From the NCBI GenBank assembly GCA_963678705.1, contig OY783221.1, positions 10,974,001 to 11,038,000 of the forward strand: a stretch of 64,000 nucleotides of DNA, in the 5' to 3' direction. The translations under genes and the position numbers were made by a program. Shown here piece after piece: positions 30,721 to 43,534 of this stretch (positions are counted from its first letter, which is position 1; every line of letters begins with the position of its first letter). Source of the DNA: Panorpa germanica. Taxonomy: Eukaryota; Arthropoda; Insecta; Mecoptera; Panorpidae. The notes beneath the pieces were generated by a model. That model ran no database searches. It saw nothing but the letters and a program-made list of their open reading frames with translations, and was not told the DNA's origin.

Positions 30721-32307
30721 ACTCGTGTGCTGAGGACCTTAGTAAACGTATTTAATTTTTGCATTGAATATAATGATCGAACTAAACCAGCATCGATAAG
30801 GTTAAATTGTTGGACAAATACGTTTAACATTCCCTACCTAATACTTGTTCATATAATCACCGGACAGCTCGCCTAATTATGTTTAATAAGTTATTAATAT
30901 TCAAAAAACATCGTAGCCAATTCCTTAAATGTATTCATAATAAAAAATAAGTATATATCCCTTAACACACAACCAAAAGAAGCTTGTCTGAAAACATCTA
31001 AGTGTGCAATTATTTTAATTATAATTATAATATAAAAAATTAATTGCAAAACACATTTTGGCTTTTAATTAGTATTGAAAATCGCGACAAGCTATACTAG
31101 TTACTGGGTTAGTTAACATTTATCAGTCTGACACTTGCCTGACGCGCGAAATAATATTTTACCAGTTTAAATCAATAATTAAACGCAAAGTTTACAACAC
31201 TTTTTTAATGTAGTTTTTAATTTTAATTAATTTATTATGAATAACTTCGAATGTTATATTTATTAACCGTGAAATATATTATTAATAGACTAAAAGTAAT
31301 TTACATACAATTATAACTTTTTCTTCAACATAACCTAACTTTTTGTAAACTTAACCTCAAACTTTCGAACTGTCAAACTAACTATATGTTTATGTATGTC
31401 ATTTATCAGATTATCGTATAAATGTAGAACGTATTTACATATATATTTTAAGGTAATATTATTTTACTGAATTATATTTTTTTATATATTGTTAGTCAAG
31501 TCATATTTTATTTCGAAAGCGTCAGCAAAACTTTTATTAAACTTTTCTTTTTAAATCACTGGGACGAGGGTTTTTTTGTATAGTGAATAATTTGTTTATT
31601 AGTTGAGTTTTTTTTGTGGAATTTTGTTTTTCATTTTTCTATATATGGAATATTTTTTTAAGGATTTTACTCATTTTGAATAATAATTAGCTTATGATAT
31701 GCTTTCGCTCTGTACGCTTGATTTAATTAAAAATTATTTCTTGACATAATCGTACCGTCTAAAATTTTTAATAAACAATTTGTTGTCCCTTATTTACTCT
31801 CAATCACCCCTCATCTCCATTACCCCCGCCACTGGATGTGAATTATTTCTATATTTCCAACGTAATGTTTTATCGCAATGACAAACATGGAATTATTTTA
31901 TATTTAAAATAAACTAGTCATATTCATCAGTGTAGTATGAAAATAATTACTATAAACGTAGTTGATACTCCCACTCTTCTATTTATTTGCTTTGAATTCA
32001 AATAAACATCCAATTAAATTACGCCTTCAATAAATATTAAGCAGCCTCTCTAACAGCAAACATCTATTTATAAACAAATCTGCATTTGCTAATTAATTTT
32101 AATGGCAAGTAAATAATAAATAGCATTTACGCTGTTGAATTAAATTGTTTTAATTTCTGTATGACTTTGTGTTGTGATTTTATTGATTGAATGTAAAATA
32201 AACATAGTTAATTAATTTATTTGATACTAATCACTCATATAGGGTTGTACAGTTATGTATGTAAATGGGACCTTTATAATTTTATAAAATATTTTTCTTT
32301 GTTTCAG
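30721..32307 (+). other. Probable intron sequence upstream of the candidate exon
   Basis: No ORF or repeat boundary recognised. It ends in the pyrimidine-rich acceptor TTTTTCTTTGTTTCAG at 32292-32307. Confidence 0.4.
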
Positions 32308-32680
32308 ATTCTACAGCGTCCTACTGCGACTCAACAATTAAATAATAAAATGCTATAATTTAAAGATACTTAAAACAAAATAATAATATAATTTTAAAAT
32401 AATACATATTTATAATAGTGAAATAATAATTAATATTAAAGTAATAGTGAAGTGTTTGTTTTTAATCATGGCAGCTACCCCGCCCGCCTTAAAGGCTGGT
32501 AACTAAATTGTGTGTTTTTAAAAAATGTTGTATTATTTGTTAAATAATCGCGCATGGAGGGCGTCGGCCATTCCGAGGCGGTGCAGCAGGGGTCAGGGGT
32601 CAAAATTATATATTTTATCGTTGGCGACAAGAGAGAGACAGCTGTTTTCTCTGCAGAAACACCTCAGGAATTAATTATAG
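32308..32680 (+). CDS. Candidate first coding exon of a host gene (5' partial gene)
   Basis: A strong acceptor (TTTTTCTTTGTTTCAG) precedes 32308 and a consensus donor TAG|GTAAGT follows 32680. The likely start ATG is at 32554, after an in-frame TAA at 32545-32547. From there 42 codons stay open to the donor, reading MEGVGHSEAVQQGSG, then VKIIYFIVGDKRETAVF and SAETPQELII, with one base left over (phase 1). Composition jumps to GC- and CpG-rich just here, unlike the flanks. Bases 32308-32553 would be 5' UTR with three upstream ATGs: a 2-codon frame, a 12-codon frame starting MAATPPALKAGN at 32468, and a 49-codon frame at 32525-32674 overlapping the main start. I do not recognise the protein. 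The next exon was not found in the window. Confidence 0.55.
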
Positions 32681-33054
32681 GTAAGTGACATTTTCTATAA
32701 CAGTATCTTATATAAAATAATGATTGTCATGTACCAATAAGAAGTGACTGTTATAAAATTACCGCCATTTTGCAGTAGTTTAATTTTGACGCTTAAAATT
32801 TAAAATATGTAATCTACAGACCCGGGATATTAGTTATAGAACGCTAACCTTGTGTTCGAACAAATCTCCCAGACCAATTGCGTAAAAGATTAAGTCATGT
32901 GATCATATTTTCTTCAGGCGTTTTCTTTTCAAAGATAATTTGCTTATTTTCAAGCAATTTCTCGTAGGTTTCCGGTACAGAGCAGCAAAAAAAAAATCAG
33001 TAAAGTTGTTTTCTTTAAATATTTATTACATTACTGCGATGATATATAGATTAT
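32681..33054 (+). other. Probable intron downstream of the candidate exon
   Basis: Starts GTAAGTGACATTTTC. No further exon recognised. Confidence 0.35.
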
Positions 33055-33056
33055 AC

Positions 33057-33206
33057 GAGGTATATCCAAAATGAACGGAGAATTTTTAATTTAAAGAGGT
33101 CCGCACTATTTATTTTAGGAAAACTTTTTTTTGTCACTGTAATGAATTGCTATACCAAATTTGAACATGATAGGTCAACCGTTTGGTTACAGCAGTTGGT
33201 TGATGC
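33057..33206 (+). repeat. Solo mariner-like end
   Basis: TACGAGGTATATCCAAAATG followed by AACGGAG resembles mariner TIRs of the TA-CGAGG type. About 100 bases inside lies a motif AAATTTGAACATGATAGGTC of the recurrent module described in the findings. No opposite end seen before TIR element E starts. Confidence 0.4.
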
Positions 33207-33272
33207 AATTCATAGTGCATGTTCCGTTTGCTAAAATTGTTGAATACATTGATTCGAGTTAAGAAAGCCTTA

Positions 33273-33790
33273 AGCCTCATTCCCACTCGCTGTTTTGATA
33301 TTTCATTTACTGTTTTTATCTAATATTTTAATCTGGATTTCAGGTTTTCAGAATAGGCATTCCTAGTTACATTCGTGTTTTAATTTAAGTTTAGTTAATT
33401 TAGTCGGTGCGCATGCGTCTTTAGTAATATAAATTTTGACAGTTCAACAGTTGGACAAAATTGAAGGTGAAATAAATAAAATTGCTGTTTTTAATAACAA
33501 TTAGTAATAGAAATTGTTTTTATTTTTTTATTTTTGACAAACTGACATTAAACTTCTTTTAAATATAAATCCTACTGCATTTTGACAGATTGTCACATTT
33601 TGGAGGTTATAATATAATATAGTTTTTCCTAAATTAATATTTTTAATTTAAAACATCGTACCTTGGAAGGTTCTAAAAAAACAAAGTAAATTAAACAATT
33701 TAAATTAAATACAAAATATATGAATAATACTTTAAAAATGATATCGTGAAATGTGCCGAACGGAAATATGGACCGCAATAACGGTCAAAA
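33273..33790 (+). mobile_element. TIR element E, copy 1 (right end decayed)
   Basis: The left end AGCCTCATTCCCACTCGCTG is preceded by TTA. The body matches 47862-48369 for about 450 bases (CAATTAGTAATAGAAATTG, CTGCATTTTGACAGA, TTATAATATAATATAGTTTT). The inverse right end present in copy 2 is not recognisable here. Confidence 0.75.
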
Positions 33791-35468
33791 CGACTCATAT
33801 TTACATATTACATATTATACAGTGAGGGCATTTGTTTGAATCTTGAAGAAAAAATAATACAGCAATAAGAATAAGAAAAGGATCACCTTTTGTGGCAGCT
33901 CAGGACAATTTGATGAAGTGTCCTATTTTATAACGTTTCTATCACTATTGCACTTCAATTATAGTTCGCATCAACTTTATCTTCATTTGTATTCCGACAG
34001 GTGGAGTGGTTTATCCATTTGTAACCGATAAAATAAACATTTCATATGCACGACTGTGAGAAACTGAACTGTAAATGAAGTCTGTCATGTCAAAAAGAAT
34101 CATACGCATCTTCAATATGATGGCAAAGTGACTCCAAAATGTTTACTGCGACTGTTTCGGTTCGGAGCAGAAAGAATAGCAGGGCGGTTATAAGCTTAAA
34201 GCCTGTAAAACTCTATAGATTATGCTACAAGCCTTTAGATAATACTATATTTAAATAATAATTTCAGTTGATATATAAATAGATAAACAAAACATTGTAC
34301 GCATGATATAACTTCCAGTGAATTATTTTCTTTTGTATTTCCGTCAGTTTCCATTTCAATACGTTTCTGGTGCTTACAGAACGTTGTGATAATGTTGTGT
34401 TATTATTTAAAAATAAAACCACTGGAAAGTACGAAGATAACGACATGGATAGATCCAGGAGCGAATTGTGAGCGACGTTTCGTCACTTTAGGGTCCGCTG
34501 TTGAATAATTGCTATATTTTAAAAAGGGGTCTGCACAGGTGGTTCGCCAAATAATCTTTCAATCTCAAGTAATCGACAAACAGCACGGTGTGAACACGGC
34601 CTGAGAATATACCTAATGATGCTATATTTTACAAATTTATTCGAATCCAACTAAAACTGAATCCCCCTCTGTGTAGATCTCTTATTTCTTGAATGCTTAC
34701 AAGGTAAACTATTGTATAAAATTAATGTCTAAAAAGATAACAGCCAATCCTTTATTTTGTGATGATATTTGGTTCTAAATGGTGAGATTTAGATATTATT
34801 TTTACTTTCATTTCAGTTCTGAATTAATGCTGATCAAATGGATATAATTCAGCCGTGTAAAAATGTAATTAAATCGTTCTCCGAAAATGTTATACAATGG
34901 CTGAAAAGCGCCAGCTACAGCTTAAATGTTAAACCAATTAAATCAAATGATACTATTGATTACAAAATCATGGCCTGTTCTCTTTATAACTAATTAATTA
35001 AATTCGGATAATTGAACTGCGTATTCGAGCTAATCTACTTATAATTATATAAAAGACTATAGGATATTAATTAGTCTATCGAACAGTCCATTTTATTACT
35101 GTATATATGTTTAATCGTTAAAATTTTTGAATAGTATTTGAAATATTCAGCAAATATCAAAAATAGAAATTTCAAATGTATATAATCTGTATACTGGAAA
35201 TTTAATATTAATTTAGCATTTCGTCGACTGTGATATTAATTAGTTGTAAGGCACGTATGCAGTTGTGTTTTATTTTGTATTTAGATACAAATATAGTGTA
35301 TAAGATACGTTTATATACGTAATCGTAGTAAAAATATCTAAATGATTAACGTATTTAGATACGTTACAAATATAAAAAAAATTTACATACAAAACAAGAC
35401 TACAGATAATATACGCTATCGGTCACTGTGCCGTCTGGGTAACTTTTGTTATGTTAAATAAACATTAA
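33791..35468. other. Non-coding stretch
   Basis: The minus frame at 34264-34446 shows no family features. A segment near 35280-35390 shares TATCTAAATGATTAA and AGATACGTT with the flank of the 13.1-kb palindrome. Nothing else seen. Confidence 0.4.
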
Positions 35469-36213
35469 GGAGGTACAGGACGTACCGTCAATGTAAAAAG
35501 TTTATCTCTCGGTAATACGAAATGCAAAATACGAAGTACATGAGGGACGAGCAAATATTGGGACTGTACCTTTGAAAATGAATTTTTCAATTCCCTATTA
35601 AACTGCTTGTTAAAATGATTTTTTATGCATATAATAGTTAAATAAATGAAAAATTACCTATAATTAATATCAAATTTATATTAATTCAATTTAAATTCAA
35701 ATTAAATATTTTGAAAAAGGAATAATAAATTTTGCAACGCTGCAAATTTACGTGTGTTGACGCATGCGTGATTTGGTTCTTTGACCAATAAATTGTTATA
35801 TTTTATATAACATTTATTCCGATTTTGAATTTCCCGCTCAAATTGGCATTTGGAACGTTGCCGGCTTATAACCTACATTTACTGTTTCCTAAAGATTTTA
35901 TTTAAATATTTTCGTAAATAGGTATCCTTTTGATAATTTTCTTTTTGCAATAGTTACAGAAAAGATTATTTTATATACACCTACTTTTTGAAAGCCGTGT
36001 CATCATTTTTTTTATAGTTATAAGGTTATATTATGTGGAATTGAGCTAAAAATTATGATTTGTATGGAAAATGACTATTTTTAATCATGTATAAAAAGAA
36101 AACTATGAACCCTAAGTCTCTAAAATTTTGAGGCAGCATGTATTTTAACTATTTGTATCGACCCTCCAAATTTCACAACGATTTCATCATTTACGTTAAC
36201 GTCCTGTACCTCC
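35469..36213. mobile_element. TIR element (745 bp)
   Basis: The left end GGAGGTACAGGACGT is exactly inverse to the right end ACGTCCTGTACCTCC. Similarity continues inward in weaker form (CGTCAATGTAAA against the inverse of CATTTACGTTAACG). The flanks are TTAA on the left and TTCA on the right, a possible one-mismatch 4-bp duplication. No transposase frame. Superfamily not assigned. Confidence 0.75.
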
Positions 36214-39200
36214 TTCAATACACGTAACTGTGTAAAGCAGGACGTTATTTATGTAGTTGTGAATATCTCTATTTTTTTATTAATTATCAAAGTGTTAAAA
36301 ACTAAGTAAACAATGAACGGATTTTCATCAAAAACAAACTAATTAAAACTTTAAAACATGTAATAAAAGTTGTCTTTTATTGCAACTTTATTTTACTTGT
36401 CATGAATAACTAGTACACGTGAACAAATTTACAATGAATACCACCACTGTTGGTTTTGTTCAGGGGTGCAGAACTGCCTAGACAATTTCTAGAAATTGCC
36501 TACAAATATTCGATTTTAATGTTTTCAATATGTCTTATTAGTATTTATTTTAAAAGGTAATACTTCTGTCACATATTAAAGCGAGAGTTTTAAATATCGA
36601 AATAATACGTATTATAGATTAGATTATAAGATACCTAATCCAAAAATTTCAAGTCAATCCGATTAAAAATGACGAAGTTACCTTTCAAAAATTACCGTTT
36701 TTTTTTTTGCAAAAATTACAACTTGCAGTATTGTTTCTTTCTATTTTTACGGAGATGTTCACTCAACAACTTGACTTATATTCACGCAGTCTTTTATAAA
36801 TATCTTCATAAATACCGGTTGTACAAAGCGAAGCACAAATGTTAGATAGTTTAGGGGCTCTGATTACAGTCGTCTAAGTGCTTTAAAGGCGTCACTTTTA
36901 TTACCAGACCTGTAAATTTAACCGTTATGTAAATTGTTATAGAATTTAGATTCAATACCTTTTTATAAACTTTTTAAAAGTAAAATAATAATAAAACTGA
37001 GAATTTAAACTTTAACAAGTGAGGTAAACTTGCAAACTAAATGTTACTACTCGTTGATGTTTCTTGAATTATTAAATAGACGCAAAGTAGACGACGTCCT
37101 CGAGACATGTACTGCTCCTGTCTTCACGGCACTTCTGACTTGCTGCAAGTGCAGGAAGACACTTGGTTCTTTTGTCTTAAACAGACTGCTTTGGTGTTAA
37201 GTAGATGTTTGCATAGTTATACATGATAGACCTGTTAAAAATTCTAAGACAAGAATATCATTAAATGTCTATTTAGTCGTGAGATTTACAGTGATGTTAA
37301 AATCTACTGGCGAACCAATTGAATAAGTGTACTAAACTGAAAACAAAGTACATATATTGAAATGGAAAATTTGTAAATATAAAAATTCAGCCTGTGTATG
37401 TTTATGTTCGTAAAACTCGTAAAAGTAGTCGGTCGATTGACTTGAAATTTTGAGACAACATTGTATAGAAAACCGAATTCATTTCTTTCGTTTGTTTCCA
37501 GTTAATCGCCATCTATATCAAAGCGTGGCCAGATTTAGCTAGTAAATTATTTTTCAAGTCACCGATTTATCAAACAACCCTCATACTTCACTTTTTACAA
37601 GACGTTTTTACTGATGATCCAAATCTATTTCTTTGAATATAATTTACTATTGAAGAAAATCTATCGCATTGATTTAGCTTGTCATAAATCAGCAACTGTG
37701 AAACTTTCAATTTGCTAGACAATTTCTATATGAGACATTGAAAATGAACCTTGGGATTAAGTTATGGTAAGCTTGCAAATGTAAATCTCGCACAGAAAAA
37801 CAGAAAGATTTGTGGATGAATTTACTTCCTATATTCTGCATTGAATATTATTTTTTACGTATTTTTTTCCTGTGCTGAATTCGGCTTGCAGGCCTTACTT
37901 TTTTGGGCACTTGCTTTACAAAAATAATCATTTTTGTGTTGTCATGATTCATTAATGACATTTTAAGGTCGCTTGAAAGTAACACAGAGAATTAGAATTA
38001 TTAATAATTATTAATAAACAAGAATTGACTGAAATTGATTAGTCTCATATATAAATCGAGTGTTAGTGTATATCACTACAAAAAATATGGATTAAGAGCG
38101 TATAAAATTTGAATACGATATTCTTTAGACACTACCTATTATCTGAATCGACATTTGGGCGATATAGGGTTACTTACGAACAACAAAAACAGAAGTCGGA
38201 AATATTCGGACCTCTTACTCGAATATATTTCAAATCGTGTAAATAGGCCACACCTCATTTGAAGTTAAACATTAAAATACGAAATTTGTTTTCCTGAATG
38301 CAACCAAATATTAATCAAATATATTTTCGAACTTACTTCGAAAAATCTTACACAAATCCTAATCAGACATATACGAAAAAATGTTTGTAGGATTGTTACT
38401 TCGCACCCCGACACCCCTGTTATTGCAATTAATATTTTACCACATAAAACTCATGTTTAACATACGTATTATGGTATTACTATAAATTCAATAATAATTC
38501 AATTTTATTAGTTTCGTAATTAACATCGTAAGTCCTTAAGCTATCACAAATGATCCATAAAACAACTAAAGTACATAAATATTTTAATGTAAATCCTTTA
38601 CTACATGTTCCTATCTGACAGCATGTGAGTTTGTCATATTATAATAACGTTATAATCCGTTAACGTAATTACAGATGCATTCTGGTCCCGTCATGTAAAC
38701 GTGCGAGCCCGGGTAATTGGTAATTACTCGATCACTAAACTTGTATAGAGCTTAAATGATATGCCAGTAATGGCTTAGTCGTTTAGATCATTACAGGGAA
38801 GGGGGAGAAGGGACAAGGGGCTCAAAGAAAACGACGAATCATAAGAAAATGATAAGCATACTTTACAGACATTCTGATGTGAATTTTATTTGTATGAGTG
38901 ATTTGACATCATGGCTGTAGTTTCTATAACTACAAAAGAAGGGTTCTTCCATATTTTATTTTAAAAAGCCAATGCATTTGATGCGAACAGTACAATACTT
39001 TTCATTATAGGAACACTCTATTTATTAGCACAGTAATTGCAGCTTTCCCTTTGTGTCATTGTTACTGATTTCAATAATGACGTCACAACGCAATATAACA
39101 ACTCTTTTTCCTCCCTCCCCCTGCTCCTGACATTTTCACGGATATAATGAATTTATTGATTGATGTTCGAACAATTCGTTTTTCTATATATTGCAATATA

Positions 39201-39839
39201 TTTATGATGACAAATTAAACTATTTTAATTAGTACATCCATGAAAAAAATTATTTACGATTTTAATGTAATAGTTTTTATCTAACATTACGTTTTATTAT
39301 TTAACGAATAGTTCTGTTACATTGCCATTAAATAAATGTAAAATACATTAAAAATATTTTACTAATATAGAGTCTTTCAATAAGAGCTGTCATTTTAAAT
39401 CGGCAGAAATACATATTATTTTTGTGAAAAATGGTGATATTTTTATTTTAAACCAAAGTACAAACTCTGAAGTTAGTAATGGAATACAATATCAACCAAA
39501 TGTCACCGCAATAACAGTTCAAAAATGGTGCAACATTTATATTACTTGGACGTTTTATATTAGTTAATGTATAACATTATGTAATCTTGCATAAAAGCTT
39601 TATTAAAGTTAGAAAACCAAAAATGTATGTCGAAATATAACTTTTATTATGTAATCTTACATTATATTAACCTAAAAAATGTTACGTAAAAAGTAAACGC
39701 TTTCATGTGCGTAGTGGTGCTACATTATACATTTTTTCAACCTATTTTGATTGTGTCATCATTAAAGATCCAAACCATTATTCAAGTTCGTCTCTGTCAT
39801 AATTTTAATCGTTAGTAATAATTGTAATAATTATTATGA
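36214..39839. other. Long AT-rich stretch without genes
   Basis: No ORF above chance. Two copies of the short recurrent module lie at 36642-36684 (+) and 37412-37453 (-). A G-rich patch lies near 38800-38822. Nothing else recognised. Confidence 0.4.
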
Positions 39840-40013
39840 AAGTTTGAACAACGTGGCAGACGACCACCACATCGACCCCATGCGCAGACTAATGAAGCTT
39901 TATTGGTTGTAATATCGGTAAACTCCGACCTGGAAACAACGAAGTATAACGGGGCCCTCCACAATATACTCTACAGCCGCATTGCCGTTAATCTGATCCG
40001 TACAATAAAATAG
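39840..40013 (+). pseudogene. Possible transposase helix-turn-helix relic
   Basis: Fifty-seven open codons start KFEQRGRRPPHRPHAQTNEA and continue LLVVISVNSDLETT. The order of a basic KFExxG-RxP segment, then TNE and an SV-N-x-T segment recalls the linker and second helix-turn-helix of Tc1/mariner-like transposases. The match is loose, and no catalytic part follows. Confidence 0.3.
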
Positions 40014-41619
40014 TGAGTTTAATTAAAGGTTACTGCTACTTTTAATTGGCCAAGCTATTCCAATTTGTTACAATAAGTGTGATGCTCTATATCGAATACT
40101 AATTTGGTTAAAGTTGGTTGGGTGGGTATGGTTGTTAAATATTATTAGGTTGTTTTGCTTGAGTGGTTATATACAGTAAGAACGCCCAATAAAAACGAAT
40201 TTTTAAGCATTTTTCCTGAGAAGACTTTTAAATGTATTAATGTTAAAATTTGTACATATATTACGGTAACTTTTAACTGTATTTTAAGATTTTTCTATTT
40301 GTAAAAATAATAAGCTGCTATAGCTGATCTCCAGGAGCTCCTCTCAAAAAAGGCATCTTGCGCTGAACTTGCATCTTGCGCTATAGTAATTAATCAATGG
40401 AATAAGCAAAATAATTTTTTTTAACAAAATTGCGGCTTCTCAAAAAAAGAAATCGATTTTTGATCAAAATTTTGGACTTATATTGTTTATAAAAAAAATT
40501 ATTATCGGTGAAAAAGAACCTTCGATTAATTACTAAAAAATATACTTAGTAAGCTTGTGTTAAAATTTGAGACTGATCGGTTCCGTTGTTTTCGAGAAAG
40601 CTTAGTCACCAACGTTAAAGACACAGTTTTCAGAAAAAAAAGAGTAAAGTAAAAAAAGTTTCAACTTACATAACTTCTTGATTAACTTGAATTTTTCTGT
40701 GTGTGTACTTAAATATATGTACATTATAAAAATGAATTAAAAAAAATCGATTTTTTGAAAATTCTAACTGTATATAACCCCTTAAGTAAAATATCCAAGT
40801 TTTGTATTTTGCGGGATATTCAAGTTATTTTTTGGAATATTGATTTTTTTTTACAATAAATAGTTCATTAGTATATTGGATAAAGATAAATCTTATGCGG
40901 AGTTTCGATGTAACCTTGATTTGAGACACAAAATAAAGAACATTTTCCAAAAAATGTATTGTAAAAAGCCCTTTTTGTAGCCATCATACGAGCTAAATGC
41001 GGGCCTGAATATTTTCCATGAAAATATTCAATGTCTTGTCACGAATCGCCTTTGTGTTGCGCAAGTATTTATTCAGATATATGAGAATTATTGCGTTTGA
41101 CAGTCGTTTACATAACGTTTTGTTAAATTTGTCTTTTACATCCTTAAAAGGGAAAGAAAGGGAAAGGAAAGCAGTCCCTGTTTAGGACATATGTCAATCA
41201 ATTAATACATAATCATATCAAAACAAGCGAACATTTAATAAATATCGTGAGGGAGGGATGTTTGTCATCGAGCTGTAGAGTACCGTGAAAGAGAGAGAGA
41301 GAGAGAGAGAGGAGTGGTATGACGTCTAAAACATTGAACGAGAAATTTATGACACGACACGATGTCTTTAGTTCAATTCTGTTACTCCCCTTCTTACCAC
41401 TTTGCCATTATAATAAAAAGTTTCTGGTTTATAAGAAAATAAAAAGTATATAAAAGTGAAAAGGGTAAAAAAGTTGAATATTTCTTTTACACTGGTTGCT
41501 TCATATGTTTTTTTTGCATATGTCTTGCACTTTGATGATTGTTTTTTATATAGTGACGTAATAGCTTAGACCATATATATATGGAGAGAGAATGCTGGAC
41601 CTGAAAGTGTGTCCAAAAA
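40014..41619. other. Non-coding, repeat-like in part
   Basis: GCATCTTGCGCT occurs twice within 40 bases at about 40350-40384. About 40400-41000 contains TTAAAATTTGAGACTGATCG at 40561, a member of the recurrent module, and reads like a dispersed repeat without a partner here. A GA dinucleotide run lies at about 41290-41311. Confidence 0.4.
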
Positions 41620-42074
41620 GTGTGCGAGAGGGAAAGGTATATGTTCCTATTTGATCTCTATGCGCATGCGTCAAAAGTGACAGTTCTCAAGTCAGAACTG
41701 TCTAGATATAATACGTGACAGTTGTTAAATATGACATTATATTGATGTAGAATAATGTAAATATGTATAAAAATAAATAAACTATATATAAATATAAATA
41801 TAACTAAAAACATCAGTTCTGTTTACTCCAAATATCAACTGTGTTGGCGGATATTCGACATCTATATCGTTCATGGGTATATGTTTTCACTGAACGGTCA
41901 CTGTTTTACCGACAGACGCGCTTTGTACCATCTAAAGAAATATAATTTCTTTACATATTTAATATTTATTATATCTTAATACAATATTAATATTTATTAT
42001 ATCTAGACAACTGTCACTTTCGACGCATGTACATAGAGAACAAATAGGAACATATACCTTTCTCTCTCGCACAC
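41620..42074. mobile_element. TIR element G (455 bp)
   Basis: The left arm GTGTGCGAGAGGGAAAGGTA then TATGTTCCTATTTG is inverse to the right arm (CAAATAGGAACATATACC then TTTCTCTCTCGCACAC). Similarity extends inward about 70 bases to AAAGTGACAGTT. An internal fragment recurs at 6608-6690. Target duplication not defined. No coding frame. Confidence 0.75.
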
Positions 42075-42600
42075 GCTATAGAACTCTACATTTTGATGTA
42101 CGGGTATATTTTCGACGCATGCATTACCAACAAATCATCATTATTCAAGCTTTGTCAAACGGGTAAATATTATGAGCGAGAATTAATTTTTTTTTATTTA
42201 CTACCCCAAGCTTCAATACGTACAACCAGGGTATTAGCTCCAGCTCTTGCTTTGCGTGCGTGTCCCGTCCCGTGTAATCGCTTTGACGTTCATGTCCACA
42301 AAAAGATTGATAAATATAGCGCCCGTGGGATTTTGATTTATACATTATTTAGATTTCATTTTTTTTTTTTAATTTTTGGTAATCTATGTACACATACTAT
42401 TTTTTACACGTACGTTTCATTTTTCCGTTGAATTAAATCGCGGGAAATATATTTCCGGATGTGAATAAATGTGAACTAATGTTCTTGAAAATTAGGAAGA
42501 AATATACAAGGAACGTAATAGGTGAATAACCTACAAAAACTAAATCACAAATCTGTATATATAAACTCGAAAAACTTCAAAAGTAGTCGGTCGATTGAAA
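42075..42600. other. Non-coding stretch
   Basis: Frames at 42093-42431 (+) and 42145-42345 (-) have no family features. The module copy at 42562-42600 is cut by the LINE fragment that follows. Confidence 0.4.
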
Positions 42601-42933
42601 TAATATGATCCAAAGTTCCTTCTTCACCACATTGACCTCTATCGTCAGATTTAATATTAATTTTGTACAAGGTGAGCTGGAGTTTTGCAATGATTACTTT
42701 TGATTCTGATTATAGTTGATATAATTTTGCGGGATTCATTACTAAACCATCTCTTCTTACTTAAATTTGGATGTAACATATAATAATCTCTTCCTTTTAA
42801 CTGACTTTTGTTAATGAAATCTGTGTTTCTCAAATTGAAGTTTAATTTTTTGATTATATTAAAAATTTCATATGAAGGTAACACTTTCATCTCAATTTCT
42901 AAATTTATTGATTCCTTTGCCAATTTATTTTAA
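42601..42933 (-). pseudogene. LINE ORF2 fragment, RNase H tail (family 1)
   Basis: The minus frame starts LAKESINLEIEMKVLPSYEI and continues DFINKSQLKGRDYYMLHPNL then KRWFSNESRKIISTIIRIKS, a LINE RNase H C-terminus followed by the usual basic stretch. After a frameshift YKINIKSDDRGQCGEEGTLD leads into the cysteine knuckle and ends abruptly at 42601. Cys residues of the knuckle are partly replaced compared with the copy at 1.3 kb. It is the uninterrupted partner of the mosaic copy at 0.6-1.5 kb. Confidence 0.75.
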
Positions 42934-43020
42934 CCATTAATAGTAATAGTTATTGACTTCTATTTATCAAAAAAGAACACAGATAAACCCAGATTTGGCT
43001 AAAAAACCTATACTTGGGTG

Positions 43021-43534
43021 CAGTGGCGGCTGCTGGCTACAAGGATTGGTAGTGCTTTACTAGCTTATAGAGAATTATGACTTAAAGTTGCAATAAAACG
43101 ACATTTTCTTATTAATAATTTTATTTTTTATATATTAAATCAATCTGACGACTTTTACCTTCAGCGAAATGGTCAATGGTCATGTTATGCTATTTCAGCA
43201 AGCCCCGGTAATCTTCAGTCTCGTGCGGTGCACTGGTCAACGCCAGATTCTTCATATAGTTTGTACTGACTGTCGTATGTCTCACGCGCTAAGCGATGCA
43301 TCACATATTGCATAGTAGTTATATTGAGCAGCTACGTGCACAGTGATTTCTTCGAGCAAAAATAAGTTTTAATCAAATCGGCATAGAGATTAAGTTGATT
43401 CCTTGCAACTTCCTAAGTATAAAGTCAGTATGTAATTAGGGAATTATATGATACTTTGTGATTCCTTTTTCTTTTTCAAGTTATAAATATTTGGTAGTGC
43501 AGCGTACGAATGCACTTAAGGTACAGCCGCCCTG
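43021..43534. mobile_element. hAT-like TIR element (514 bp)
   Basis: The left end CAGTGGCGGCTGCTGGCTAC is inverse to the right end GTACAGCCGCCCTG, about 12 bp with mismatches. The flanking octamers CTTGGGTG and CTTGAGAC agree at 5 of 8 positions, compatible with an aged 8-bp duplication. No coding frame. The start resembles the 9.5-kb MITE but the interiors differ. Confidence 0.65.

Noticed and set aside
34799-34830. CTTTCATTTCAG acceptor as the next exon after 32680
   Set aside because: In the required phase the frame stops within three codons.
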